Position numbers and translations under genes: made by a program. This document shows, one piece after another, positions 10,601 through 20,127 of a stretch of DNA of 64,000 nucleotides. This DNA comes from an uncultured Dechloromonas sp. (GTDB lineage Bacteria > Pseudomonadota > Gammaproteobacteria > Burkholderiales > Rhodocyclaceae). Numbering within the stretch: position 1 is the first letter of the stretch; each line of letters starts with the position of its first letter. Below the pieces are notes generated by a model. It was not told the origin of the DNA. It ran no database searches and saw nothing but the letters and a program-made list of their open reading frames with translations. Location: positions 45,868 through 109,867 of the forward strand of contig NZ_CAMFKO010000009.1 in the NCBI RefSeq assembly GCF_945957265.1, given 5' to 3'.

Positions 10601-11043
10601 TGGACATCACCGGCCGCGCCGACCCGGAAGCCGACAAGGAAGGCGTCAAGCGGGTTGCCATCGAGCGGGCCATGAAGGCCGAGAAACTGAAGGACCTGAA
10701 AAAGGCCGGCGAAGGCAAATCGCTCGAGGAAATCGACATTGCCGCCGAGGAATACAAGACCTACCTGACGCGGGCCTACAAGGAAGCCAAGTTCCCGAAG
10801 CCGCGTAACGTCGTCGGCATGCAGAAGGACCTTCCGGTCGAGGAAATGGAGAAGCTGATGCTGACCAACCTGCCGGCAAGCGACGACGACATCAAGACCC
10901 TGGCCGGCCGTCGCGCCGAAGCCGTGCAGTCCTGGCTGGTCGAGCAGGGCAAGGTGCCGCCCGAGCGGGTCTTCCTGCTGCCGCCCAAGGTCGAGCATGA
11001 CGACAAGGGCAAGGGTAGTCGTGCCGATTTTTCCTTGAGGTGA
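7690..11043 (+). CDS. DUF748 / AsmA-like large envelope protein
   Basis: 1117 aa; N-terminal TM followed by AsmA-like repeats (ALSARVNGLSIKAEGG...), C-terminal OmpA-like region. Confidence 0.85.
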   Translation: MGQQGANNSVAMSRLSDALKSRRSLNIGKWLLIFLLVFGAFGYFAAPPLVKSILLKQLAQQLHREVSIEQIAINPYALSARVNGLSIKAEGGREVAGFDELFVNLSSASLFKLAAVVDEIRLQGLRVAVTRVADGRYDISDLLDEWMKPKDEPDTGTPRFSLNNIQLINGKIVFDDQPKGKVHTIGDINLALPFVSSLPYQAEVLLSPSFSANINGAPLALTGETKPFSTTHESHLNLDLDRFDLAVLQPYLPESLPFRLAAGTLDTEMKAMFKEVSDQVYSVSIVGAAHVSGLDLTEANGAPLLAWKRLDIELDNIDPINRLAAVRRVGLDGPVVSLAVSKQGEFNVFRVLEKMAAKAPEKAEQPAEPGKPFAWTLGEFALSNGLLRWQDESNAVPVAGEVRNLHVAVGKVDSKLVDPIEISEVGYQVDLGDRFRVENMSVKGIRIDLPGRRIDIAEVLNAGARARMVRNKAGKIEWVSSPILKTIRESDAKARDEKPWIGKVGKLAVEDLGFRFEDQATQPNAVQEIDGFSLHGEGLTNEPNQKGRIALKTRVNKKGSLNVDGSLQVFPLDVAVKVETLAVPLTPLEPYLSQFLNVSVNRGQISNKGEATAKLDTVGLKAGYKGNFTLGDFVAVDKANSADFLKWKSLYFGGIDFRLEPMAVNIGEIALSDFYSRLILNKEGKLNVADIVRKPEGEAAAKPAEPPVAAKGEAKPAAAPAKPAVPIKIAKITLQNGTVNFSDLFVKPNYTVNLAKLGGRISGLSSAADTVADMELRGRYANSAPVQILAKLNPLAAKSYLDLKADITGVDLTGFSPYAGKYAGYAIEKGKLSLNVAYKLENNQLAAENRLFIDQFTFGDKVESPDATKLPVNLAISLLKNNRGEIDLNLPIAGSLDDPQFSIGGLVVKVIVNLFVKAVTSPFALLGSMFGGGEELSTIEFAAGRAGFDAAATKKLESLSKALVERNSLKLDITGRADPEADKEGVKRVAIERAMKAEKLKDLKKAGEGKSLEEIDIAAEEYKTYLTRAYKEAKFPKPRNVVGMQKDLPVEEMEKLMLTNLPASDDDIKTLAGRRAEAVQSWLVEQGKVPPERVFLLPPKVEHDDKGKGSRADFSLR

Positions 11044-11050
11044 GTTGTTG

Positions 11051-12376
11051 ATGAGTGAAGCGATGGGGCTGGCCGTACTGGTCGGCGTGGTGGTGGTCAT
11101 CCTGCTGCAGGTGGCCGTGTTGCTGCGCGGGGGGCGCAGGCAGGACGACGAGGCGCGTTTCCGCGCCCAGCAGGAGGCCCAGGAAAAGGGGCTGATGCGC
11201 CTGGAGCGGGAGTTGCGGGAGGAACTGGCGCGCGGCCGCCGGGAGGATGCCGAGGAGGCTTTCCGCGACCGCGAGGAGCGCGCCCAGTCGTCGAACCTGC
11301 TCAGCCAGGCCGTGACCACCCAGGTCGGCCAGTTCGGCGCCCTGCAGGCGGAACGCCTGGAAGCCTTCGCCCGCGAGCTGAACCGTTTCTCGCTGGGGCT
11401 CGACGAACGTTTCGAGCGCCTGAAGCTGACGGTCGAGGGCCGACTGACGGCGATGCAGGCCGACAATGCCAACAAGCTGGAGGAAATGCGCCGGACCGTC
11501 GATGAAAAGCTGCACGCCACGCTGGAGCAGCGCCTCGGCGAATCGTTCAAGCTGGTCAGCGACCGGCTCGAGCAGGTGCATCGCGGCCTGGGCGAAATGC
11601 AGACCCTGGCGGCCGGCGTCGGCGACCTCAAGCGGGTGCTGACCAACGTCAAGACGCGCGGCATGTGGGGCGAAGTGCAGTTGTCGGCCCTGCTCGAGCA
11701 GGTGCTGACCGGCGAGCAGTTCGCCGCCAACGTGGCGACCCGGCCGGGCAGCGGCGAGCGCGTGGACTTCGCGATTCGCCTGCCCGGCAAGGACGACGGC
11801 GCGGTCGTCTGGCTGCCCATCGACGCCAAGTTCCCGATCGAGGATTACCAGCGCCTGGTTGACGCGCAGGACCCGGCGGCCATCGAGGAGGCCGGCAAGG
11901 CCATCGAGCTGCGCCTGCGCAACGAGGCGAAAAGCATCCGCGAAAAATACGTGTCGCCGCCGCATACCACCGATTTCGCCATTCTCTACCTGCCCATCGA
12001 GGGCCTGTACGCCGAGGCGCTGCGCCGCCCCGGGCTGGCCGAGGCGCTGCAGCGCGACCAGCGCGTCAGCCTGGCCGGTCCGACGACCCTGGCGGCGATG
12101 CTCAACAGCCTGCAGATGGGTTTCCGGACGCTGGCCATCGAGCAGCGCTCGGCCGAGGTGTGGGCCGTACTGGGAGCGGTCAAGACCGAATTCGGCAAGT
12201 TCGGCGAAGCGCTGGCGCATACGAAAAAGAAGCTCGACGAAGCGAGCAACAGCATCGCCAAGGCGGAAACCCGGACCCGGCAGCTGTCGCGCAAGCTGAA
12301 GGAAGTCGAGGCGCTGCCGGTGGCGGATACGGAACAACTGATCGGCGTGGCGGATTTCGATGGCGAAGACGAGTGA
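11051..12376 (+). CDS. rmuC: DNA recombination protein RmuC
   Basis: RGMWGEVQLSALLEQVLTGEQF, WLPIDAKFPIEDYQRLVDA, FAILYLPIEGLYAEAL. Confidence 0.93.
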   Translation: MSEAMGLAVLVGVVVVILLQVAVLLRGGRRQDDEARFRAQQEAQEKGLMRLERELREELARGRREDAEEAFRDREERAQSSNLLSQAVTTQVGQFGALQAERLEAFARELNRFSLGLDERFERLKLTVEGRLTAMQADNANKLEEMRRTVDEKLHATLEQRLGESFKLVSDRLEQVHRGLGEMQTLAAGVGDLKRVLTNVKTRGMWGEVQLSALLEQVLTGEQFAANVATRPGSGERVDFAIRLPGKDDGAVVWLPIDAKFPIEDYQRLVDAQDPAAIEEAGKAIELRLRNEAKSIREKYVSPPHTTDFAILYLPIEGLYAEALRRPGLAEALQRDQRVSLAGPTTLAAMLNSLQMGFRTLAIEQRSAEVWAVLGAVKTEFGKFGEALAHTKKKLDEASNSIAKAETRTRQLSRKLKEVEALPVADTEQLIGVADFDGEDE

Positions 12377-12791
12377 GCTTGACGCGGCCTACAAGGCAAC
12401 GACCTACCGGGTGTTCCTGCCCGGCGGCATGTGCGACCTGCGCGTCGGCGAGGCCTGCGAGGCATTGCGCTGCTGGCTGGAAACCGCCGGTTGTACGCAG
12501 TTCGCGGTGATCACCGCCTACAACCCGGGTTCCGTGACGACCGACGAGGCGATCAACGCCGAACGGCAGGCGGCGCTCGAGTGCGATCTGCTCGAGGGGA
12601 ACTACGAGCCCTATGCCGCGCAGAACCTGCCGGATGCTGCCGGTGCGCCGCAGGAGGAAAGCTGCTTCGTTCCCGATCTGGCCGTGGAAGATGCCTGTGC
12701 ATTGGCCGGGGATTACGGGCAGAATGCGGTTATCAGCGGAGGCCTCGACGGTGTGCCGCATCTGGTCTGGATTGAAGAAATCGAAGAATGA
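12360..12791 (+). CDS. DUF3293 domain-containing protein
   Basis: 143 aa, FAVITAYNPGS motif; overlaps rmuC end and kinase start. Confidence 0.7.
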   Translation: MAKTSELDAAYKATTYRVFLPGGMCDLRVGEACEALRCWLETAGCTQFAVITAYNPGSVTTDEAINAERQAALECDLLEGNYEPYAAQNLPDAAGAPQEESCFVPDLAVEDACALAGDYGQNAVISGGLDGVPHLVWIEEIEE

Positions 12792-15166
12792 GCCGAAAGA
12801 TCGGGCGTTTCGAAGTCAGGGGCGAGTTGGGACGCGGTGCGCAGAGCGTCGTCTATCTGGGGTTCGATCCCCAGCTGCAACGCGAGATCGCCATCAAGAC
12901 CCTGCATTTCGCGCGTCCCGACCCGGTTCATAACCAGACCCTGCTGGCCGAGGCGCGGGCGGTCGGGCGCATGCGCCATCCCGGCATCGTGCCGATTTTC
13001 GAGGCCGGCGAGGAGGGGGGCGACCTCTACCTCGTGTTTGAATACGTGCCGGGCAAGAACCTCGCCGAGTTTCTGGCGCAGAGCGGCGCCTTGCCGCCGG
13101 TCAAGGCGGTCAGCATCCTCCGCCCCATCCTCGACGCGGTGTCCCATGCCCATGCGCAGGGGATCATCCACCGCGACCTGAAACCGTCGAACATCCTGCT
13201 CGACGACGACGGGACGCCCCGGGTCATGGATTTCGGCATCGCCGCGCGTGTCGATGCGGCGGGGGACGCGGCGGGGCAGATCACCGGGACGCCGGCCTAC
13301 ATGGCGCCCGAGTACATCCTGAATCGCGAAATCAGCGCGCGTTCCGACGTTTTCTCGGCGGGCGCGATTTTCTTCGAAATGCTGGTCGGCCGGCGCGCTT
13401 TCGCCGGCGACAGCCTGCAGGCGGTGCTCAAGCAGATTACCGGCGTCGATCTGACGCTGCCGGAGGGAACGGGCGTCGACGATCGCCTGCGCCCCATCCT
13501 GTTGAAGGCGGTGGCGCGCGACCCGGCGCTGCGCTTCCAGACGGCCGCCCAGTTCGCCGAGGCGCTCGACAACTATCTCGACCCGGAAGACGAGGAGCCG
13601 GCGACCGGCAACCGGCAGTCGACCATCGACTTCCTGCTCCGTCGGATGCGCCACAAGAGCGATTTCCCGGCGCTTTCCGAGTCGGTCACCGCGATCAACC
13701 GGATCGCCAACAGCGAAACGGAGAGCATCGACAAGCTGTCGAACACCATCCTCAAGGATTTCGCGCTGACCAACAAGCTGCTGCGCCTGGTCAATTCGGC
13801 CTACTTCAGGCCGGCCGGCGGCGGCAGCATCAGCACGGTGTCGCGGGCGGTGGTCGTGCTCGGCTTCGAGGCCGTCCGCAACATCGCGATCACCGTGCTG
13901 CTGTTCGAACACCTCCAGAACAAGGGCAACGCCAACCAGTTGAAGGAGGACTTCCTGCGCGCCAACCTGGCCGGCGTGCTGGCCAAGGACATCGGTGCCG
14001 CAGCGCAGATGCGCGATCTCGAGCAGTCCTTCATCTGCTCGCTGTTCCACAGTCTCGGCCGCCTGCTGTCGCAATACTATTTCCCCGAGGAGTCCGACGA
14101 GATTCGCCGGATCATCGCGCAAAAGACGTGCGCCGAGGAGGTCGCGGCCCGCCAGGTCCTCGGCATCTCGTTCGAGGAGCTGGGCGTCGCCATCGCGCGC
14201 CAGTGGGGCTTCCCGCCGCTGATCGTCAGCACCATGCGCCGCCTGCCGAGCGGCCCGGTGCGCAACCCGACGCAGCAGGAGGATCGCCTGCGCGTCCTGT
14301 CCGGGTTCGCCAACGAATTGTGCGACGTCATCGCCCAGGCCACGCCCGAGGCGCGCGACCGGGAGCTGAAGCGGACCATGGCGCGCTTTGCCGAGGCCAT
14401 CGCCCTCGACCAGACGGAAATACTGCGCACGGTGCAGCGCGCCGTCGAGGAGGTCGCCGATTTTGCCCGTGTCGTTCATCTCAACCTGCAGCAGACGACC
14501 TTCGGCAAGCAGATGCGTCTTTTCGCCAAGGGGGCGGCGGCCGATTCGGCCGGCGGAGCGGGGGGGCACGACACCGACTACGCGGACAGCACCGTGTTGC
14601 TGGAAACCGACCCGCTGGCCGGCGGCGGGGGCGGCAAGGGCGAGCCGCAGGTCGATGCCCAGGCCGTCCTGACGGCGGGAATCCAGGATATCAGCAACAC
14701 CCTGATCGACGGTTTCCAGCTCAACGACATCCTGCGCATCATTCTCGAAACGATGTACCGGGCGATGGGTTTTCGCCGCGTCGTGCTGTGCATACGCGAC
14801 GCCAAGGCCGGCGTCATGCAGGGGCGTTTCGGATTCGGTCCGGATGCCAACGAGGTGGCCCGCGCCTTCCGCTTTCCGCTGAGCTTCACGCCGGACATCT
14901 TTCACGCCGCGACGTCGAAGGGGGTCGATATCCTGATCAGCGACATCGACGATCCGAAGATCGCCAGCCGGATTCCCGACTGGTATCGCAAGGCGGTGCC
15001 CGCGCATTCCTTCGTGCTGTTCCCGCTGAACATCAAGAGCAACCCGGTGGCGCTGATCTATGCCGACCGCGACGAGCCGGGCGGCATCGCGATTCCGGAA
15101 AAGGAGCTGCAGTTGCTGCGCACCTTGCGCAATCAGGCGATCCTGGCCATCAAGCAGGGCAGTTAG
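12788..15166 (+). CDS. Ser/Thr protein kinase - HDOD - GAF fusion
   Basis: GRGAQSVVYLGFD, HRDLKPSNILLDDDGTPRVMDFGIA (kinase); LSNTILKDFALTNKLLRLVNSAYF (HDOD); C-terminal GAF-like region from about 14680. Confidence 0.9.
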   Translation: MSRKIGRFEVRGELGRGAQSVVYLGFDPQLQREIAIKTLHFARPDPVHNQTLLAEARAVGRMRHPGIVPIFEAGEEGGDLYLVFEYVPGKNLAEFLAQSGALPPVKAVSILRPILDAVSHAHAQGIIHRDLKPSNILLDDDGTPRVMDFGIAARVDAAGDAAGQITGTPAYMAPEYILNREISARSDVFSAGAIFFEMLVGRRAFAGDSLQAVLKQITGVDLTLPEGTGVDDRLRPILLKAVARDPALRFQTAAQFAEALDNYLDPEDEEPATGNRQSTIDFLLRRMRHKSDFPALSESVTAINRIANSETESIDKLSNTILKDFALTNKLLRLVNSAYFRPAGGGSISTVSRAVVVLGFEAVRNIAITVLLFEHLQNKGNANQLKEDFLRANLAGVLAKDIGAAAQMRDLEQSFICSLFHSLGRLLSQYYFPEESDEIRRIIAQKTCAEEVAARQVLGISFEELGVAIARQWGFPPLIVSTMRRLPSGPVRNPTQQEDRLRVLSGFANELCDVIAQATPEARDRELKRTMARFAEAIALDQTEILRTVQRAVEEVADFARVVHLNLQQTTFGKQMRLFAKGAAADSAGGAGGHDTDYADSTVLLETDPLAGGGGGKGEPQVDAQAVLTAGIQDISNTLIDGFQLNDILRIILETMYRAMGFRRVVLCIRDAKAGVMQGRFGFGPDANEVARAFRFPLSFTPDIFHAATSKGVDILISDIDDPKIASRIPDWYRKAVPAHSFVLFPLNIKSNPVALIYADRDEPGGIAIPEKELQLLRTLRNQAILAIKQGS

Positions 15167-15215
15167 GGCCAGCCTCGGCCGGGAGGCCGGCGGCCATGGG
15201 CCGCCGGCGCCGCGC

Positions 15216-15824
15216 TTACTTGATGAAGCTGAGCTGCTTGCTGATGCGCTCGAGGACCGGCTTCTTCTTTTCGTTGAAACCGGCCTTGTTCTGCGAAATC
15301 AGGTTCTTGCCCTTGGTGTCGATGGAGATGATCAGCGGGCCGAATTCCCTGACCCGGTTGATCCACAGCGTTTCCGGCATGCCCAGGTCCTGCCATTCGG
15401 CGCCTTCGATCTCTTCGACCTGCGTCGCCGCCAGCACGGCGCAGCCGCCCGGGAAGATGGCGTGCACCGCCTTGTTCTCCTGGCAGCCGGCGGCCGTTTC
15501 CGGCCCCATGCCGCCCTTGCCGACGATCAGCTTGACGCCGGTCTGCCTGATGAACTCGCGCTCGAATTTCTCCATGCGCATGCTGGTTGTCGGGCCGATG
15601 GAAACCATCTCGAAATTGCCGTCGTCCTTCTTGCGGACGATGGGGCCGGCGTGGAAGATGGCGCCGCCTTCGAGATCGACCGGCAGCGCGCGGCCCTGTT
15701 CGATCAGGCGGCGGTGCGCCACGTCGCGGCAGGTGACCAGGCGGCCGGTGAGGTAGACCACGTCGCCGACATTGAGGTTTTCGAGGTCTTCGTCCCTGAT
15801 GGGGGTCGTCAGAATCTTTTTCAC
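15216..15824 (-). CDS. ttdB: L(+)-tartrate dehydratase subunit beta
   Basis: [42 protein letters not shown]...[10 protein letters not shown]...[12 protein letters not shown]. Confidence 0.88.
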   Translation of the reverse strand: MKKILTTPIRDEDLENLNVGDVVYLTGRLVTCRDVAHRRLIEQGRALPVDLEGGAIFHAGPIVRKKDDGNFEMVSIGPTTSMRMEKFEREFIRQTGVKLIVGKGGMGPETAAGCQENKAVHAIFPGGCAVLAATQVEEIEGAEWQDLGMPETLWINRVREFGPLIISIDTKGKNLISQNKAGFNEKKKPVLERISKQLSFIK

Positions 15825-16720
15825 AGCACCACTCCTTCGTGGGAAATGATTTCGTAGGACATGTCGGCGTTGATCTTGATCTTGCCGCGGCGATGGGCCC
15901 AGCAGCCGGTATTGACGGCGACGCCGATGGTCGAGGGATGGCGGGCCGACGATTCGATATTGACGCCCATCACGCTGTTGTTGCCGGTCAGGCCCTGCGG
16001 GCCGATGCCGATTTCGTTGAGGCCCTGTTCGAGCAGTTCTTCCATCAGCGCGGCGCGCGGGTTGGCGCTCTTCGAATCGACCGGCCGCATGATCGCCAGC
16101 TTGGACAGGCGGGCCGCGGTTTCGACCGAGGTCGACACGCCGACGCCGACGAGCAGCGGCGGGCAGGCATTGACGCCGCGCTCGGTGATGACGTCCATGA
16201 CGAACTCGGCGACGCCCTCGTAGCCCTGGCCCGGCATCAGCACCTTGGCGGCGCCGGGCAGCGTGCAGCCGCCGCCGGCCATGTAGACGTCGATGGTGCA
16301 GCTGTCGAGCGTCGGCACGATGCGCCAGTCCAGCCAGGGAATGTTGGTGCCGGTGTTGGTGCCGGTGTTCTTCTCGTCGAAAGTCTCGACCGCGTTGTGG
16401 CGCAGCGGCCCCATGCGGGTCGCCCCGGCCGTCGCGTCCTTGAGGATGTCTTCCAGTTCGCCGAGCAGCGGGAAGTTGGCGCCGGCCTCGACGAAATACT
16501 GGATGACGCCGGTGTCCTGGCAGCTCGGGCGGTCGAGCCTGTCGGCCGCCTCCTGGTTGCCGGCCATCGAATCGTAGATCGACTTGGCCAGCGGGTTGGT
16601 TTCCAGCGTGCGCAGTTCGGCCAGCTTGTGCTTGACGTCCTTGGGCAGGCGCTTGCCGATGTAGGCCGTGAATTTGGCCATGGTGTCCGTCAGCGACTGG
16701 ACGGCGATTTCCTTGTCCAT
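15821..16720 (-). CDS. ttdA: L(+)-tartrate dehydratase subunit alpha
   Basis: [73 protein letters not shown]; in-frame Met at 16720. Confidence 0.88.
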   Translation of the reverse strand: MDKEIAVQSLTDTMAKFTAYIGKRLPKDVKHKLAELRTLETNPLAKSIYDSMAGNQEAADRLDRPSCQDTGVIQYFVEAGANFPLLGELEDILKDATAGATRMGPLRHNAVETFDEKNTGTNTGTNIPWLDWRIVPTLDSCTIDVYMAGGGCTLPGAAKVLMPGQGYEGVAEFVMDVITERGVNACPPLLVGVGVSTSVETAARLSKLAIMRPVDSKSANPRAALMEELLEQGLNEIGIGPQGLTGNNSVMGVNIESSARHPSTIGVAVNTGCWAHRRGKIKINADMSYEIISHEGVVL

Positions 16721-16761
16721 GATTGGCTCCTTGAAGAAACTGTTGGGGTGGGGGTGTTGCG

Positions 16762-18063
16762 TCAGTGAGCCGCGGCTTCGGCGGTCACCAGATCGGGTTT
16801 TTGCGAGCGGGCCAGTAGCAGGGTCAGCACCGCCGAGAGCACGAGCAGGCCGGCGACGAAGTAGAGGCCGCCGGCATAGCTGCCGGTCTGGTCCTTGACC
16901 CAGCCGATCATCGCCGGGCCGGCGAAGCCGCCGAGGTTGCCGATCGAGTTGATGGTGGCGATGCCGGTGGCGGCCGCGGCGCCGGACAGGAACATCGTCG
17001 GCATGCTCCACAGCGGCGGCTTGGCGCAGCTGATGCCGATATTGACCAGGGTCAGCGCGGCGATCAGGCCGACGACGCTGTTGGCGCCGGCGGCGACGAT
17101 CAGCCCCACGGAGGCCGCAACGCAGGCCAGCACGACGTGCCAGGTGCGTTCGCCGGTGCGGTCGGAATGACGCGACCAGAGCACCATGGCGACGACCGAG
17201 ACGATGGGCGGGATGGCGTTCAGGAAACCGACGGTCATCGATGACACGCCCAGCTGCTTGATGATCTGCGGCGCCCAGATGCCCAGCGTGTACAGGCCGG
17301 CCGAGGTGCCGAAGTAGATCATCGCCAGGGCCAGCACGCGGGGATTGGCCAGGCCGCTCAGGATGCCGTGCTTGGCGCTGTCGGCCTTGCTGGCGTTTTC
17401 GTCGGCCATCGCCTTGACCAGCCAGGCGCGCTCGTCATCCTTCAGCCATTTGGCCTGTTCCGGCTTGTCGGTCATGTGGAAGAAGACGACGACGCCGAGG
17501 ATCAGGGCGGGGATGGCCTCGAGGATGAACATCCATTGCCAGCCGTGCATGCCCATGACGCCGTTCATTTCGAGCAGCGCGGCGGAAATCGGCGAACCGA
17601 GCGCGGTGGAGATCGGCGCGGCGGCCATGAAGAAGGCGGTGACGCCGGCGCGGTGGCGGGCCGGGAACCAGTAGCTGAGGTAGAGGATGATGCCGGGGAA
17701 GAAGCCCGCCTCAGCCGCGCCGAGCAGGAAGCGCATGACGTAGAAGCTGGTCGGCCCCTCGACGAAGGCCATGGCGCCGGAGATGATGCCCCAGGTCACC
17801 ATCACCCGGGCGATCCACAGCCGGGCGCCGACCTTGTGCAGGATGATGTTGGACGGCACCTCGAACAGGAAGTAGCCCCAGAAGAAGATGCCGGCGCCGA
17901 AACCGAGCATGGAGGCGGTGAAGCCCAGGTCGTTCTTCATGGTCAGGGCGGCGAAGCCGATGTTGACCCGGTCCAGGTAGGCGATGAAATACAGCAGCAT
18001 GATGAATGGCACGATGCGCCAGGTGATGCGGCGCAGGGTCCGCTTTTCGATATCCAGTTCCAT
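16762..18063 (-). CDS. MFS transporter, anion:cation symporter family (probable tartrate transporter)
   Basis: [42 protein letters not shown]...; placement beside ttdAB. Confidence 0.88.
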   Translation of the reverse strand: MELDIEKRTLRRITWRIVPFIMLLYFIAYLDRVNIGFAALTMKNDLGFTASMLGFGAGIFFWGYFLFEVPSNIILHKVGARLWIARVMVTWGIISGAMAFVEGPTSFYVMRFLLGAAEAGFFPGIILYLSYWFPARHRAGVTAFFMAAAPISTALGSPISAALLEMNGVMGMHGWQWMFILEAIPALILGVVVFFHMTDKPEQAKWLKDDERAWLVKAMADENASKADSAKHGILSGLANPRVLALAMIYFGTSAGLYTLGIWAPQIIKQLGVSSMTVGFLNAIPPIVSVVAMVLWSRHSDRTGERTWHVVLACVAASVGLIVAAGANSVVGLIAALTLVNIGISCAKPPLWSMPTMFLSGAAAATGIATINSIGNLGGFAGPAMIGWVKDQTGSYAGGLYFVAGLLVLSAVLTLLLARSQKPDLVTAEAAAH

Positions 18064-18185
18064 AAGGTGTCTCCTCCTTTTTTCATGGTTGCCGACCAAT
18101 GCCGGTAACGTGGAACGGAGGTTAAAACCTGGGAAAAAAATATGAATCGCTGTAAAGTTAATTCATCATTGCAAAAAACTGACTA

Positions 18186-19109
18186 ATGAACGCCGATTCC
18201 GAACTCGCCTTCTTCTGCCTGCTGGTCAAGCAGGGGAGCCTCGCCGCCACGGCGCGCGAGCTGAACCTGACGCCGCCGGCTGTCTCGCGCCGCCTGGCGC
18301 AACTGGAGGAGCGGCTCGGCGTCAGGCTCCTTAACCGGACGACGCGGCGCATCAGCCTGACCAGCGAAGGCGAGGTCTATTTCGAGAACGCGCAGCGCAT
18401 CCTCGGCGACATCGACGAAATGGAGCGCCTGGTCTCCAGCAGCCGGGCCGCCCCGAAAGGCCTGCTGCGGGTCAATGCGCCGCTCGGTTTCGGGCGCTCC
18501 TATATCGGCCCGGCCATCTCGGCGTTTACCAAAACCTACCCGGATGTCGATGTTCAGCTGCACCTCACCGACCGTCCGGTCAGCCTGCCGGACGAGGCGA
18601 TCGACGTCTCGATCCGCTTCGGCGACCTGCCCGATTCGCGGCTGATCGCCAAGAAGATCGCCGTCAACCGCCGCCTGCTGTGCGCCTCGCCGGCCTATCT
18701 GCGCGCGGCCGGCACCCCGGGCTATCCCCATGACCTGACGCAGCACCAGTGCATCGTGCTGCGCCAGAACGAATCGGCCTATGGCAACTGGCGCCTGAGC
18801 CGGGGCAAGCAGCTGGATACCGTCAAGGTCCATGGCAAGCTCAGCACCAACGATGGCGAGGTGGCGCTGAACTGGGCGCTGGAGGGGCACGGCATCCTGA
18901 TGCGCGCCGAGTGGGATGTCGCCAAGTACCTGCGCAGCGGCCGCCTGGTCCAGGTGCTGGCGGATTACGCGACGCCCGCCGCCGATATCTATGCCGTCTA
19001 TCTCGAGCGTCTGAACCTGTCGGCCAAGGTCGCCTGTTTCGTCGATTTCCTGCGCAGCTACCTGAGCCAGCACGCCGACGGCCCGCGCCAGGATCGCTCC
19101 AACTGGTAG
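18186..19109 (+). CDS. LysR-family transcriptional regulator
   Basis: FFCLLVKQGSLAATARELNLTPPAVSRRLAQLEERLGVRLLNRTTRR. Confidence 0.95.
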   Translation: MNADSELAFFCLLVKQGSLAATARELNLTPPAVSRRLAQLEERLGVRLLNRTTRRISLTSEGEVYFENAQRILGDIDEMERLVSSSRAAPKGLLRVNAPLGFGRSYIGPAISAFTKTYPDVDVQLHLTDRPVSLPDEAIDVSIRFGDLPDSRLIAKKIAVNRRLLCASPAYLRAAGTPGYPHDLTQHQCIVLRQNESAYGNWRLSRGKQLDTVKVHGKLSTNDGEVALNWALEGHGILMRAEWDVAKYLRSGRLVQVLADYATPAADIYAVYLERLNLSAKVACFVDFLRSYLSQHADGPRQDRSNW

Positions 19110-19111
19110 CG

Positions 19112-20026
19112 CTAGCTACCTTCGTTCATTCCGGTCTGGGCGAACCACTGTTCCAGAAATTCGACGCACACCTTGACCTTGGCGGAGACCGATAGCCGCG
19201 AGGGATAGACGGCCCACACGTCGGCCTGCTGGAAATACTGCGGCAAGACCGGAACCAGCACGCCGGATTCGATTTCCCGGCTGACGTCCCAGGTCGAGCG
19301 GAGGATGATGCCGTGTCCGTCGATGGCCCATTGGCGGACGATTTCACCGTTGTTGGCCGACAGCGGCCCGCTGACCTTGATGGCGACCAGGCCTTCCGGC
19401 CCCGCCAGCTCCCAGTGTCCGAAGTCCTGGTCGCGTTCGCGGATGGGAATGCAGCGATGGCCTTGCAGGTCGGCCAGCGACAGCGGTGTTCCGCAGCGTT
19501 CCAGGTAGGCCGGCGACGCGCAGAGCACGCGCCGGTTGCGGGCGATCTGCCGCTTGATGACGTTGCCTTCGCGCACCGCGCCGATCCGGATGTCGAGCTG
19601 GAAGCCTTCGTCCACCAGGTCGACCGGGCGGTCGAACAGTTCGACCTGGATTTCCAGTTGCGGAAAGCGGCGGGCCAGTTCCGACAGGGCGGGAGCCAGG
19701 CGGTTGCGGCCAAAGCCCGTGCTGCTGCATATCCGCAGCAAGCCGCTCGGGGCCGCCTTTTCGCGCGAGATGGCCTCGCCCATCAGGTCGACATCCTCGA
19801 GGATGCGCAGCGCCCAAATGTGGACGATCTCGCCTTGCGCGGTCAGTTGCACGCTGCGCGTGGTCCGATGGAACAGCTGTTCCATGATGGCCGCTTCGAG
19901 CAAGGCGATCCGCTTGCTGACGACGGCTTTGGACAGGCCGAGTTCGCGGGCGGTGGCGGCAAAGCTGCGATTGCGCGCGACGACGCAGAACAGGCGAAGG
20001 TCTTCAAGCTGGGGTTTGATGTTCAC
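19112..20026 (-). CDS. LysR-family transcriptional regulator
   Basis: LRLFCVVARNRSFAATARELGLSKAVVSKRIALLEAAIMEQLFHRTTR. Confidence 0.95.
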   Translation of the reverse strand: MNIKPQLEDLRLFCVVARNRSFAATARELGLSKAVVSKRIALLEAAIMEQLFHRTTRSVQLTAQGEIVHIWALRILEDVDLMGEAISREKAAPSGLLRICSSTGFGRNRLAPALSELARRFPQLEIQVELFDRPVDLVDEGFQLDIRIGAVREGNVIKRQIARNRRVLCASPAYLERCGTPLSLADLQGHRCIPIRERDQDFGHWELAGPEGLVAIKVSGPLSANNGEIVRQWAIDGHGIILRSTWDVSREIESGVLVPVLPQYFQQADVWAVYPSRLSVSAKVKVCVEFLEQWFAQTGMNEGS

Positions 20027-20127
20027 GAATCGTATCCACCGGATTCACATTTTGATGGATTGTAAATAATTTCGTCGCCTATAAGCTAAGCCGATCTGAA
20101 AACCCTTCATTTGCGCAGGAGATCGAC

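Noticed and set aside
7726-11829. 1367-aa reverse ORF opposite the DUF748/rmuC genes
   Set aside because: Antisense shadow of well-supported forward genes in high-GC DNA; low-complexity His/Arg/Gly-rich translation with no family motifs
12713-15007. 764-aa reverse ORF opposite the kinase-HDOD gene
   Set aside because: Shadow ORF; forward frame has intact kinase motifs
16341-16372. Short tandem repeat GGTGCCGGTGTT in ttdA
   Set aside because: Encodes the NTGTNTGTN segment of TtdA; coding repeat with no separate signal
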